A stretch of 64,000 nt of DNA from Dendrobium chrysotoxum (taxonomy: Eukaryota > Streptophyta > Magnoliopsida > Asparagales > Orchidaceae): positions 11,743,690 through 11,807,689 of the forward strand of contig CM034310.1 of NCBI GenBank assembly GCA_019925795.1. Direction: 5' to 3'. The stretch's first letter is position 1, and every line of letters starts with the position of its first letter. Shown here piece after piece: positions 1-11,283 of this stretch. The position numbers and the translations under genes were made by a program. The notes beneath the pieces are model-generated. The model searched no databases, had not been told where the DNA came from, and saw only the letters and a list, made by a program, of their open reading frames with translations.

Positions 1-3000
1 AAAAAACCATACACCCTAAACCCTAAAAAGCCTAAAAAACCCTTAACCCTAAACCATAAACCCTAAAATAAACCCTACACCCTAAACCCTAAAATAAACC
101 CTAAACCCTCAGCCCTAAAAACCCTAAAAAACACTAAAAAACCCCTAAACCCTAATCCCTAAATTAAACCCTAAACCCTAAACCCTCAGCCCTAAACCCT
201 AAATCCTAAACCCTAAACCCTATACCCTTAAGCCTAAACCCAAAAAAACCCTAAACCCTAAACCCTAAAAACCCTAAAAAACCTTAAAAAACCCTACACC
301 CAAAACCCTAAAAAGCCTAAAAAACCCTATACCCCAAAATAAACCCTACACACTAAACCCTAAAATAAACCGTAAACCCTCAGCCCTATAAACCCTAAAA
401 AATACTAAAAGAGCCTAAACCCTAAACCCTAAACCCTACATCCTAAACCCTAAACCCAAATCCTTAAACCCTAAAATAAACCCTAAACCCTAAATCTTAA
501 AAACCTTAAACCCTAAAAAAAAACCTTAAACCCAAAACCCAAAACCCTAAAAACCCTAAAAAATCTTAAACCCTAAAACTTTAAAAAACCATAAACACTA
601 AAACCCTAAAATCCCTAAACCCTAAACACTAAATCTTATACCCTAACCCTAAACCTTAAACACTAACCCTAAACCCTAAAAACCCTAAAACAAAAACAAA
701 AAACCATAAATCCTAAACCGTAAAAAACCCTAACTCTAAACCCTAAACCCTAAAATCCCTAAACCCTAAACCCTAAGCCCCAAACCCTAAACCCTAAAAA
801 CCCTAAAACCTAAACCCTAAACCCTAAACCCCAAACCTCAAACCCTAAACTCTAAATCCTAAACCCTATACCCTAAATCCTTGAACCCTAAACTCTAAAC
901 CCTAAACACCCTAAAGCCTAAACCCTAAACACTAAAACCCTAAACCCTAAAAAACCCTAAGCCCTAAACCCTAAACCCTAAACCCTAAACCCTAAAAACC
1001 CTAAACCCTAACCCCTATATCCTAAACCCTAAACCCTAAAAAACCCTACCCTTAAACCCTAAACCCGAAACCCTAAAAAAACCATAAAACCCTAAACCCA
1101 AAACCCTTAACCCTAAAAAGGGTAAAAAACCCAAAAAACCCTTAACCCTAAACACTAAACCCTAAAAAAACCTAAATCCAAAACCCTGATCACTAAAAAC
1201 ATTAAACCCTAAACCCTAAACACTAAACCCTAAAAAAACCCTAAATCCAAAACCTGATCACAAAAAACCTTAAACCCTAAAACCTAAACCCTAAAACCCT
1301 AAATCGTAAAAACCTAGAAAAAAACCTAAAGCCTAAACCCAAAACCCCAAAACCCTAAACCCTAAACTCTAAAAAACCCCTAAACCCTAAACTCTAAAAA
1401 ACCCCTAAACCCGACAACCATGAAACCATAAAAAACCATAAACCCTCAACCCTCAACCCTAAACCCTAAACCCCAAACCCTAAACCCTAGACCCAAACCC
1501 TTAACCTTAAAAACTACACCGTAAACCCTAAAACCTAAAAAAAACCTTAACCCTAAACCCTAAAAAAATCCTAAAACCTAAAACCCTAAAACCCTAAAAA
1601 AACCTAAACCCTAAAAAACTAAAACCCTAAATCCTAAACCCTAAACCCTAAAAACACTAAACCCTAAAACCTTAAACCTAAAACAACCCAAAATCTCACA
1701 GTACTAAAACCCAAAATACCCCTAAACCCTAAACCTCAAAACCCTAAACCCTAAACCCTAAATCTTAAATTCCAAAAAACCCTAAACCTTAAACCCTGAA
1801 CCCTAAACCCTGAACCCTAAACCGTAAACCCTAAAACCCCTAAAACCTAAACCGTAAACCATAAACCCTAAACCTGAAACCCTAAACCCTAAAAACCATA
1901 AACCGTAAACCGTAAACCCTAAACCCTAAACCATAAACCATAAATCCTAAACCCTAAACTTTAAAACCTAAATAGTAAAACCCTAAACCCTAAACCATAA
2001 ACCGTAAACCCAAAACCTAAACAACCATAAAACCTAAACCCTAAACCCAGAACCCTAAACACTAAACCCTAAAAAACCTAAACCTTAAACCCTAAACACT
2101 TAACCCAAAACCCTAAAAAACCCAAAACCCAAAACCCTAAACCCTAGAAAACCTAAACCATACATCCTAAACCTTAAACCCTTAAAAACCCTAAACCCTA
2201 AACCCTAATAATCATAAATCGTAAACCTTAAACCCAAAACCCTAAAGCCAAAACCCTAAACCGTAAACCCGAAACACTAAAACCCTAAACCCTAAACCAT
2301 AAATCCTAAGCCGTAAAAACACAAATCCCTAAAACCCTAAACCCTAAAAAAAATCCTAAACCTTAAACCCTAAAAAAATCCTAAACCTTAAACCCTAAAC
2401 CCTAAACCCTAAACGCTAACCATAAACCCTAAAACCCTATAAAAAACCTTACACCCTAAATCCTAAAAACCCTAAACCCTAAACCCTAAACCCTAAAAAC
2501 CCTTAAACCATAAACCCTAAACCATAAAAAACTCTAAAAAAACCTAAACCCTAATCCCTATCCTTAAACCCTTAACTCAAAACCCTAAACCCTAAACCCT
2601 AAAAACCCTTAAAAAAAAAACATAAAACCCTAAATACTAAACCATAAAAAAAACTAAAACCCTAAACCCTAAAAACCCTAAACCCTAAAAAACCCTAAAA
2701 CCGAAATCCCTAAAACACTAAAAAACATCTAAACCCTAAACCCAAAACAATAAATCCCTAAAAATCTTAAACCCTAAACCCTAACAGTAAAAACCCTAAA
2801 AAACCATAAAAAATCTTATACCCTAAAAAAAACCCTAAACACTAAACCCTAAACCCTAAAAAAAGCCTAAAACCTAAAACCTTAAATCTCTAAAAAACTC
2901 TAAACCCTAAAAACCATAAACCCCAAAAATCCTAAACCCAAAAAACCCTAAACCCAAAACCAAAAACACTAAACCCTAAACCTTAAACCCCCTAAACCCT

Positions 3001-4046
3001 AAACCAAAAATGCTAAATCCTAAACACTAAAAATCCTAAACCATAAACCCTAAACCCTAAAAACACTAAACCCTAAGCCCTAAAACCCTAAACCCTAAGC
3101 TCTAAACCCTAAACCCTAAAAAACACTAAGCCCTAAACCCTAGACCCTATACCCTGAACCCTAGAAATCCTAAACCCTAAACTCTAAAACCTATACCCTA
3201 AATCCTAAACCCTAAAAAACCCTAAACCCTCAACCCTAATACCTAAAAATCCCAAACCCTAAAAACCCTAAAAAACCCTAAACCCTAAATCCTAAAAAGC
3301 CTAAAAAACACTAAACCCTAAACCTTATATCCTTAAAAAAATGGTAAATCCAAAACCCTAATCCCTAATAACCTTAAACTATAAACCCTAAGCCCTAACC
3401 ATAAATCCTAAACCCTAATGCCCTAAAAAAACCCTAAACCCTAAAACCCTAAACCCTAAAAAAACCTATACCCTAAACCCTAAACTCTAAAAACACCCTA
3501 AACCATTAAACCCTAAAACCGTAAAAAGCCCTAATACGTAAATCCTAAACCCTAAACCCTAAACCCTAAACCCTAAACCCTAAACCGTAAAAATCCTAAA
3601 CCCTAAACCCTAAACATTAAAAAAACCCTAAAACCTAAAACCCTAAATACCCTAAACCCTAAACCCTAAACCCTAAACCCTAAACCCTAAACCCTGAACA
3701 CTTAACCCTAAAAAAACCCTAAACCTTAAAGACCAAACCCTAAACCTTAAACCTTAAAGCCTAGACCCTAAAAACCCTAAACCCCAAGCCCTAAACCATA
3801 AATCCTAAACCCTAAACCCTAAATCCTAAAAACCCTAAACCCAAAATCGTAAACCCTAAACCCTAAACCCTATACCCTAAACCCTAAAAAACCCTAAACC
3901 CTAAACCCTAAAAACCAAAACTCTAAACCCTAAACCCTAAAACCCTAAATCCTAAACCCTAAAAACCCTAAAAAATCCTAAAAAACATTAAACCCTAAAC
4001 CCTAAAAAGCCTAAAAAACCCTAAATCCTAAACCCTAAGATAAACC
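1..4046. repeat. Degenerate plant telomere-type repeat (CCCTAAA)n
   Basis: Almost the whole stretch is made of CCCTAAA units and variants. Variation is mainly in the A run (CCCTAAA, CCCTAAAA, CCCTAAAAAA), with point variants such as CCATAAA, CCGTAAA, CACTAAA and CCTTAAA. Perfect runs are only a few units long, for example near 3550-3590 and 3650-3695. The C-rich strand reads 5'->3' on the plus strand, as at the left end of a chromosome. The heavy degeneracy argues for an old interstitial or subtelomeric block rather than an active telomere. No gene is visible in it. Confidence 0.95.
4032..4046 (+). repeat. Left target-site duplication of the LINE
   Basis: accctaagataaacc lies directly before the first LINE base. 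It matches the 15 bases after the poly(A) tail with one mismatch. The AAG(A/G)TAAACC part is not a standard telomere unit, so the match is more than the background periodicity. Confidence 0.7.
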
Positions 4047-4048
4047 CT

Positions 4049-5884
4049 ATGAATATGGATTGTAAAATTTCTGATATTGGTTCTATTGGTTCTAATTATA
4101 CTTGGAGTAATAATAGATTGTGGCAAAGATTGGATAGAATTTTATTCAATCATTTATGGATTGATAAGTTGCCTTTTACTTCTGTTGAGCATCTTAGCAG
4201 AAGTTTATCTGACCATTATTCTTTACTTATTTCTATTAAAAAAGAAATTAGAATCAATGGTGTTCCTACTTTTAGATTGCAAAATATGTGGATTCTTCAT
4301 GACAATTTTATCAATGTGGTTGAGGCTAATTGGAATGCTGTTTTGGCCCCTGATAATTCTATGAAAGGTATGGTGAGATTGTGGCTAAAATTAGCTAGGT
4401 TGAACATTACCTTAATTGGTGGAATAAAACTCATTTCAAAAATATTTTTGCTAATATTAAACAAATATAAAAGGAGGTTTGTCGGTTAGAGGATCTTATT
4501 ATTTCTAATTCATCTTTTCTTAATGATTTGAATATAGCCAAAGATATTCTTGTTAAGTTTCAAGATATGGAAGAAACCTATTGGAAGCAAAAAGCAGCTT
4601 CTAAACATATTTCTGAAGGGGATAGGAACACCAAATACTTTTATGCTTTGGTTAACAAAAAGAAATCTATCAATTATATTGATAAGATTAAAGATGAGAA
4701 TGGGAATTGGATGTCTAATACTTCTCTTCATGAATCTGTTATTGATTATTTATCTAATATTTTTTGCAATGAGGTTCATGTTAATCAATTAGTTTATCCT
4801 TCTCTTATTGATAAAATCATCTCTGTAGAAGACAATATTGCTTTAACTTCTATTCCTAGAGAGAAAGAAATATTTATGGTTGTTACTTCTATGAATCCTA
4901 ATTCTATGGCAGGTATGGATGGTTATACTTCTCAATTTTTTCAAAGTTGTTGGAATATTATTAAATATGATTTGATTGATGATGTTGTAGATTTTTTCAA
5001 TGGTAATGCTATGCCTAAATACTTCACTTCTTCTGCCATTATTCTAATACCGAAAAAAGATAATCCTATTAGTTGGAATGAATTTAGACCTATAAGTTTA
5101 TGTACTTTTTTGTTTCAATAAATTAACTTCCAAAACAATATCTTTAAGATTGGGACCATTGTTGCCTTAAATGATCTCTTTAAATCAAACTAGTTTTGTT
5201 AAAGGGAGATTGATTTCTGATAATATTCTTCTAGTTCAGGAAATGGTTCATGACCTCAATATTAAAGTTAGAGGAGGTAACATGTTATTTAAGCTTGATA
5301 TCTCTAAAGCTTATGATAATATTTCTTGGAAGTTTATTTATAATGTTTTAGCTCTTTTTAGTTTTTCTGATTAATTTATAAGATTGACTAGAAATTCTAT
5401 TGATAATGTTTGGCTTTTAATATTGCTTAATGGTGGTTCTAATGGTTTTTTTCTTTCTAAACATGGGATTAGGCAAGGAGATCCATTGTCTCCTTCTCTT
5501 TTTATTATAGCTAAGGAATATTTTTCTAGATGCATCAATTTTATGTTTGAGAAGTATCATTCCATGAATTATTATACTAAAGATGGATTTCCTATATCTC
5601 ATTTATGTTTTGCTAATGATTTCATTATATTCTGCAATGGGAGTTTAACCCATATTAAGAAAATTAAAAGTTTTCTTAATAATTTCTTTTTAGAGAGTGG
5701 CTTATCCATTAATGCTTTAAAAAGTTCTTTCTTTACTTCTAAATATTTTAGTCTTGCTAAAATTAATAGAATTTCTTCTATTTCTCATTTTGTTCATCAA
5801 CTGTTACCTTTTAAATATTTAGGTGCTCCTATTTTTAGAGGTTTAAAGAAATCCTATCTTTTTGATGAAATTATTCAAAGATGA
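4049..5884 (+). pseudogene. LINE ORF2 pseudogene: endonuclease C-terminus and reverse transcriptase
   Basis: Frame 2 opens with the end of an APE-type endonuclease (GSNYTWSNN, then LSDHYSLL). A frameshift near 4440 moves to frame 1, which carries the linker and first RT blocks (MAGMDGYTSQFF, ILIPKKDN, FRPISLC). A second shift near 5105 returns to frame 2, followed by TAA at 5168-5170. Frame 2 then gives SFVKGRLISDN, the FKLDISKAYD block and GIRQGDPLSPSLF, with another TAA at 5372-5374. The catalytic (Y/F)ADD box reads FAND, losing one of the two metal-binding aspartates. The product cannot be an active reverse transcriptase. Identification rests on the ordered RT motifs. Confidence 0.9.
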
Positions 5885-7671
5885 TTGATAGAATTTCTTC
5901 TTGGGAATTTCATTTTTTATCTTATGGTGGTAGATTAACTGTTCTTAAAAGCATCCTGATATTTATAGCTTTTCATTTGTTCCAAATTGTTCAACCCAAT
6001 ATTGCCACTGTTTTAAGATTGGAGAGGATTCTCAATAAATTTTTTTGGGGTTCTAAAAATAATGTTAACATATTGTATTGGACTTCTTGGAGTAAATTGT
6101 GTGGTCCTCTTAATCAAGGTGGGCTTGGTTGCAAGTCTATCTCAGATTCTATCATTGTTTCATCTATAAAAATGTGGTGAAATTTTAGGAAAAATGAAAG
6201 TCTTTGGGCTTCTTTTATGAACTTTAAATATTGTAAGGGAAAACATCCCTTATGTTGTTTATATAAGCATGGTAACTCTTTAATATGGAAAAGACTTTGC
6301 CAAATTAAGAATATTATGGAACCCTTAATTGTTTGGGGTCTTAATTCAGGTAATTCTTTCTTTTGGCATGATAACTGGACTTTTTAAGGATCTATTGAGT
6401 CCCTTCTTTCTACTGTGTCTTATTCTACTATAAAAGTGAATAATTTTTTTCATAACAATACTTGGGATTTATAAGAGCTTCTTAGTTTGCTTCCTTTTGA
6501 TATTGCTAATAAAATTAAGGATCTTACTTTGGATAATCAAAACAAAGATCAGATTCTTTTTAAACTATCTTATAATGGCCATTTTGTTTTTAAAGTTGCT
6601 TGGGATTTTATTAGAAGTAAGAAAGATGTTTCTATGGTTTTCAATTTGATTTAGAGCAATAACATTCCTACATCCTATTCTATCCTGGTTTGGAGAATCA
6701 TTAAGGGTTATATTCCTGTGGATGTTGTTCTTTGGAAGAAAGGTTTCTATCTTCCATCTAAATGCTGTTGTTGTTATCATATAGAAGATATTAACCATGT
6801 TTTCATTAATGGTCCCATTACTGCTAGAGTTTGGATTTGGTTTGATAACTTCTTTAAAACTAATTATTATAGTGGTCATTTATCTTTTAATCATTTTCTT
6901 ACTGTCATTTTTCATAACACTTCTAGAGGCCATATCAAAATAGTTACCGCTATCTCTCTTATTTGGTTCTTATGGATTAATAGAAATGATGCTAAACATA
7001 CGAATGTTCCTATGAATCATAATCGTATAATTGCTAGAACTAAAGAAAAAATCAATAGTCTTTATAAGGTTAATTTAATTCATACTAAGCAATTTCCTGG
7101 TTTTAAATTTGCTGCTAACAAGTTAAATAATAATATTTTTGAGGAGCTTTATATACCTTGGTTTAAATTTGTTATTTGGAGGAAACCTAGCATTCATTGT
7201 ATTAAAGTTAGCACTGATGGTTCGGTTAGTGATGGTTTTTATGGATGTGGTGGAATCTTGAGGAATGACAAAGATAATTTAGTTATGGCTTTTGCTTCCC
7301 CTATGGATAAATGTTCTGTATTATTTGCTGAACTTATGGCTATTTACAAAGCTCTTCAAATTTTCTTATCCTCTGGTCATTTTAAAATATGGTTTGAAGT
7401 TGATGCCTTGTTTGTTATAAATTGTATTTCTAATGATAATATTGGTAATTTTGATACCTTTTACATTTTAAAAGATATCAAGAGAATGCTTTCTCAACTT
7501 GATTATAGAATATCTCATATTTGGAGAGAAGGAAATTCGGTGGCTGATTTTCTAGCTAAAACTGGTGCTCATTTGCATCATTTTACTTCATTCTATAATG
7601 ATAATATTCCCTTTTTGTTAAGGGGATTAATCAATCTTAATAAATCTGGATTACCTTATATTCGGCATTGA
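5881..7671 (+). pseudogene. LINE ORF2 pseudogene: RT C-terminus, zinc-binding region, RNase H
   Basis: After a frameshift near 5878 this part reads in frame 1 with several in-frame stops (6178-6180, near 6385, 6470 and 6653). It starts at the RT thumb region (RISSWEFHFLSYGGRL). Next is a zf-RVT-like stretch near 6715-6850 with the CCCCYHIEDINHVF pattern, followed by a plant LINE RNase H from about 7200 to 7580. The RNase H keeps all four expected acidic positions: TDGS, FAELMA, EVDALF and VADFLAK. The last 317 codons (6718-7671) form one open stretch, so this domain has decayed less than the RT. An RNase H at this position is typical of plant L1-clade LINEs. Confidence 0.88.
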
Positions 7672-8559
7672 GGTTGTTTCTTGTTTTGCTTATATTTTAT
7701 TTTGGCTATGATGTTTAGATTATTAAATTTGTTTTGGAAGTTTATGTTTGCCATTTTTCTTTATAATTTGCTTGGCAAAAATTGATTTTGGGTGGCTGGG
7801 CTATGGGGTTTTGTTGGTAACCTAGAAGGTGATGGCTTCGGCTGGGCTTTATGGTTCTGTAGGAAAACTATAAGGTGTTGGGTTATTGGTTGGCTTGTTG
7901 TTTATTGGTTGTCTTTATGTTGGACCTGTCGGTTTTATAGGCAATTGGCTGGGCTATTTTGGGAGATGGTTTCTTGTGGTTTTGTGATGATATGGCTGGT
8001 TGTTGTTTTAAGGTTTTGTGAAGTTTGGCAATGGGATTTTGTGCTGTTTTGTTGTTATTTGGTGGATGGGGATATTAGTGGCTTTATTTATGGTTGGGTT
8101 TGTTTTTGCCATTTCAAAATTATTTTGAAATCTTTGGTATTCTTTTCTTCCTTAATTGATTTTTTAATCCTGAGCCATAATAATTTACTTATTGGTATGC
8201 ATTTTATTAATTTTATGCTTAACTATTATTTTATTTGCTTGAAGAATTTCTTTTCAGATTTTGATGATGGTGGTGACTTCAATTGGAAATGGGTGATTTC
8301 TTCCATTTGGCAAAGCTTATAAAGTTTATTGAACAATGCTGGATTTTGAAGACTTTATTATTTTTAGTTATTTTATTTTTATTGTATCTAGCTAGAGACC
8401 TAAGGCTCATTAGATTCTATTTTCTTTTTTGTATTTTCTTTTCTTTAATGTATTTCCTTTTTTTTAGTTGAGCCTTTAGTCTCTTTAAGGACTTCTTGTA
8501 ATATGTTTTTTAAATAAACACGGAAGCCCCTATAGAGGGTTTTAACTAAAAAAAAAAAA
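7672..8559 (+). other. LINE 3' UTR and poly(A) tail
   Basis: T- and G-rich sequence after the RNase H stop, with no conserved reading frame. It ends ttttaactaaaaaaaaaaaa at 8540-8559 and then returns to CCCTAAA repeats. Open frames at 7792-8322 and 8283-8471 have low-complexity W/F/L-rich translations and no recognisable domain. I treat them as chance. Confidence 0.8.
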
Positions 8560-8573
8560 CCCTAAGGTAAACC
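8559..8573 (+). repeat. Right target-site duplication of the LINE
   Basis: accctaaggtaaacc follows the poly(A) tail and pairs with 4032-4046 (14 of 15 bases). The first A is shared with the tail. Confidence 0.7.
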
Positions 8574-9060
8574 ATTAACCGTAAACCCTAAAAACTCTAA
8601 AAAAACCTAAAAAATTCTAAACCCTAAACACTAAACCTTATAAAGCCTAAAAAATCCTAAACCATAAACCCTAAACCCTAAACCCTAAACCCCAAACCCT
8701 AAACCAAAAAATAATCCCTAAACCCTAATTCCTAAAAATCTTAAACCCTAAACCCTAAAAACTAAACCTTAACCATAAACCCTAAAACCTAAAACCCTAA
8801 AAAAAACCTTCAACCCTAAACCCTAAACCCTAAAAATCCTAAACCCTAAACCCTAAAATCTAAAAAAATCCTAAACCCTAAAAACCTAAACCCTAAAAAT
8901 CCTTAACCCTAAACACGAAATCCAAAACACTAAACCCTAACCATAAACCCTAAACCGTAAAAACACAAAACCATAACCCTAAACCTTAAACCCTAAACCC
9001 TAAACTCTAAACCCAAAAAACCCAAAAATAAAAAAACCCTAAAACCTTAAACCCTAAACC
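8574..9060. repeat. Degenerate telomere-type repeat, right remainder
   Basis: This continues the CCCTAAA-type block that the LINE split, with the same strand orientation and the same A-run variants. It stops abruptly at 9060, where a truncated copia element begins, so the right edge is a rearrangement or truncation junction. Confidence 0.93.
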
Positions 9061-9734
9061 TTCACCTGCATCCAAAGTTGTTGACCAAAACTTTGCTCGT
9101 AGGCAATGAGTGAGCCAATCTGATTATCAATAGAATATTCATTTAAATTTTTAGATTCTGAAACTACAATAACTTTGGCATTAAATTTATCAAGTAGAAA
9201 ATGTAGGATTTTATTAACTTTTTCAAAGTTTGAAAGTTCTTTTCCTAATGCATGTAATGATGTCACAATTTGAGTAAACCTAGTATACATTTCCAATATC
9301 ATCTCATAGGGTTTCATGATAAAAAATTCATAATCATACATTAAATATTTAATCTAGATACTTGATTTCAAAAGTACCTTCATACATAGTGCATAATTTA
9401 TCCCAAATTTCTTTGCCAGTAGTGATATAGATACTAACATATAATCATCAGAGTTCAAAGCATAGAAAAAATAATTTAAATATTTAGCATTCAATTTAGC
9501 ATTAATTTGTTATATTCTACTCTATTCAAAAAATGGAATATCAATTTTAATTTCATCTATAACACATGACGGTATAGAATAATCAGTTTGAATCATATGC
9601 CACATTCGATAATCAATTGATTGCAAGAAAGTAGACATGTAAATTTTTTAAAAATCAAAAGTAATATTTTTAAATAAAGGTGGCCAGGTGATTGAATATC
9701 CTTCCTTAATATTACAATTTCTAAAATTAGCCAT
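9061..9734 (-). pseudogene. Copia gag fragment (N-terminal part)
   Basis: The likely start codon is the CAT at 9732-9734, shortly inside the primer site, as in the plus-strand copy (ATG at 17103). The minus strand keeps the copia gag pattern: a region like DYRMW, a TGKEIWDKL block, and the longest open piece 9341-9054 containing EMYTRFTQIVTSLHALGKEL and NKILHFLLD. Stops and frameshifts break the upstream part. The zinc knuckle is missing because the element is truncated at 9061. The family is the gag_pre/UBN2-type capsid of plant copia elements. Confidence 0.8.
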
Positions 9735-9770
9735 AGATCAAAATTCCAAAACTTGATTTTATGAATCCCG

Positions 9771-9781
9771 CTCTGATACCA
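9771..9781 (-). other. Primer-binding site of the minus-strand copia element
   Basis: The minus strand reads tggtatcagag two bases inside the LTR end. This complements the 3' end of plant initiator Met-tRNA, the usual primer of Ty1/copia elements, and it fixes the LTR edge at 9784. Confidence 0.85.
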
Positions 9782-9783
9782 CT

Positions 9784-11283
9784 TGAAAGTTCATTACGGA
9801 TGTTAAGCCCTTCTAAAATAGACCGGGGGCTAATCAAGAGTGGATGTGAATTGGATATTTAAAAAACTTTTTTAACCAAAAGAAATATGTTTTTATATCT
9901 TACAGTGGAAATGAATTAAATTAATAATAAAAAGATAAATCACCGATTTCACCTAAGTAGTTAATCGCAGTAAAATAAATTTAGAAAATAATCAGAAAGA
10001 ACACATCTGATTTATAGTGGTTTGGTCCAACCTGACCTATGTCTACTCCTCGGAGGCACACTCCGAGTATTACACTAAACCATTAGTAACTTTCCTTTAG
10101 CCCCATAGTTAGGGGGAGAAGCCCTTACAAAATCATTTCCACCTTCCCCGGTGCGGCAAATTAGCCGGGTCCTTTGACACTAAAGAGATCTTCTTCTTCC
10201 CAAAACTTCCCTCAAGATCACCTTTGAATCCGATGGTACTTAGGTGTAAGCTTGTTGGAGCATTCGTGTAAACCCCCTCACACTCCCTTGAAAATCCCCC
10301 TTCCAAGGCTCTTCTGCCTTTCAAAATCTACCCTTTCCCCTCTCCCTTTCAAGCTCTCTCTTCAAGTTTTCTCCAAAAGAATTGAAGACTTAATCGCTGC
10401 CAAAGATACATTCAAAGTATTTGATAAGCCTTAAATAAAGGGCTTTAAAAACCCTTCCAAGTTAGTTCTGGTGGCAACGATCATCTAGGATGATGTGCTA
10501 AAAAAGATGGTTTCAAAAAACCCTAAAAACTCAATTCTGCTGCCAAAGATCATCCAGGATGATCTCTGGATCATCTAGGATAATCTCAGGATCATCCAAG
10601 ATGATGTGCAGAATTTGACCTGATAGTCCTGGAGTATCTCAGGATAGTCCAGGATGATCAATACAAATTTTGGTGAAATCATCCAGTATGATATAGAGAT
10701 CATCCAGGATGATTAGAATATCAAATTATGCATATTTGATTGAATAATCATAGGAATAATTTAGACAAGATTTTTATAGATCGTTTAGTACGATATGGAT
10801 CGTCTTGGATGATTAGACAAAAAAATTGAAACTTCAAATCTTGCCTGAATTATTATGGCGACTAGGGTTTTGAGATCATATTGAATCATACTGGATGATA
10901 TAATATCATCCAGGATGATTAGTTCAAGGAACAGATCATCTTGGATGATCTAAATTATGTAGTACGATTTATTCAAAAGTTGAACTTCTGATTTTGACTA
11001 GATCTCACTCCCCTTGAGTGTGCGTATACATGGTCACAAGAAAGCATACACCCTTATAGGACTTCACTTAAGAAATCAAAAAGTACATCAATAAAAATTA
11101 TAAATATCATACCACAATAGCCTATTCTACCCATTGTTGAGCCTTAAGCCTTTGTTGGATGATGCATGTTGTTCCTGAAATATTGGTATACACATAAAAA
11201 AATATACATTGCAAATACTAGGAGATGTGAGTCATAATGTTTGTTATCATCAAAATAAAAACTCATGAGCCCAAGACGCAACA
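9784..11283 (-). repeat. Copia LTR, complete, 1500 bp
   Basis: On the minus strand it starts TGTTGC at 11283 and ends TTTCA at 9784, giving TG...CA termini. It contains a cluster of palindromes (about 10475-10985), a TATA-like tttatttaagg near 10425-10437, and an R/U5 stretch whose translation on the minus strand (10324-10133) closely parallels that of the LTR at 28663-29900. This shows the two are the same LTR subfamily. The conserved frame is only LTR homology; I do not call a gene there. Confidence 0.85.
10475..10985. repeat. Palindrome cluster in LTR, core ATCATCCNGGATGAT
   Basis: Many near-copies of a self-complementary 15-17-base motif, for example gatcatctaggatgat at 10479-10494 and gatcatccaggatgatc at 10548-10564. 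More follow at irregular spacing to about 10985. Each could fold as a hairpin or bind a dimeric protein. The cluster lies in the U3 part, upstream of the TATA-like site when read on the minus strand. The same motif fills the equivalent part of the LTRs at 15114-17043 and 28663-29900. Confidence 0.8.

Larger units (their letters stand above)
4047..8559 (+). mobile_element. 5'-truncated L1-type LINE inserted in telomere-type repeats
   Basis: A non-LTR retrotransposon copy of about 4.5 kb. It begins inside the endonuclease domain, so ORF1 and most of the endonuclease are missing, as is usual after incomplete target-primed reverse transcription. It continues through reverse transcriptase, a cysteine/histidine zinc-binding region and an RNase H domain, then about 0.9 kb of 3' UTR and a poly(A) tail at 8548-8559. 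CCCTAAA repeats lie directly on both sides. The direct repeats accctaagataaacc (4032-4046) and accctaaggtaaacc (8559-8573) look like its target-site duplication. Frameshifts and stops show that it is dead. Confidence 0.92.
9061..11283 (-). mobile_element. Truncated Ty1/copia element: LTR, primer site and start of gag
   Basis: Read on the minus strand, this is a complete 5' LTR (11283 to 9784), a two-base spacer, a Met-tRNA primer site (9781-9771) and the first part of gag (from 9734). It then breaks off against telomere-type repeats at 9061. The rest of gag, all of pol and the 3' LTR are absent. The gag and primer region matches the plus-strand element at 17044-17750, and the LTR matches the partial LTR at 28663-29900. 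Its outer LTR edge lies directly on the 51-bp satellite. Confidence 0.88.

Noticed and set aside
1..4046. Functional chromosome end
   Set aside because: Repeats are too degenerate and are interrupted by a LINE. A true telomere would have long perfect runs.
7792..8322. 176-codon frame after the LINE RNase H as a gene
   Set aside because: Hydrophobic W/F/L/C-rich translation of a T/G-rich 3' UTR, with no domain and directly downstream of a dead ORF2.
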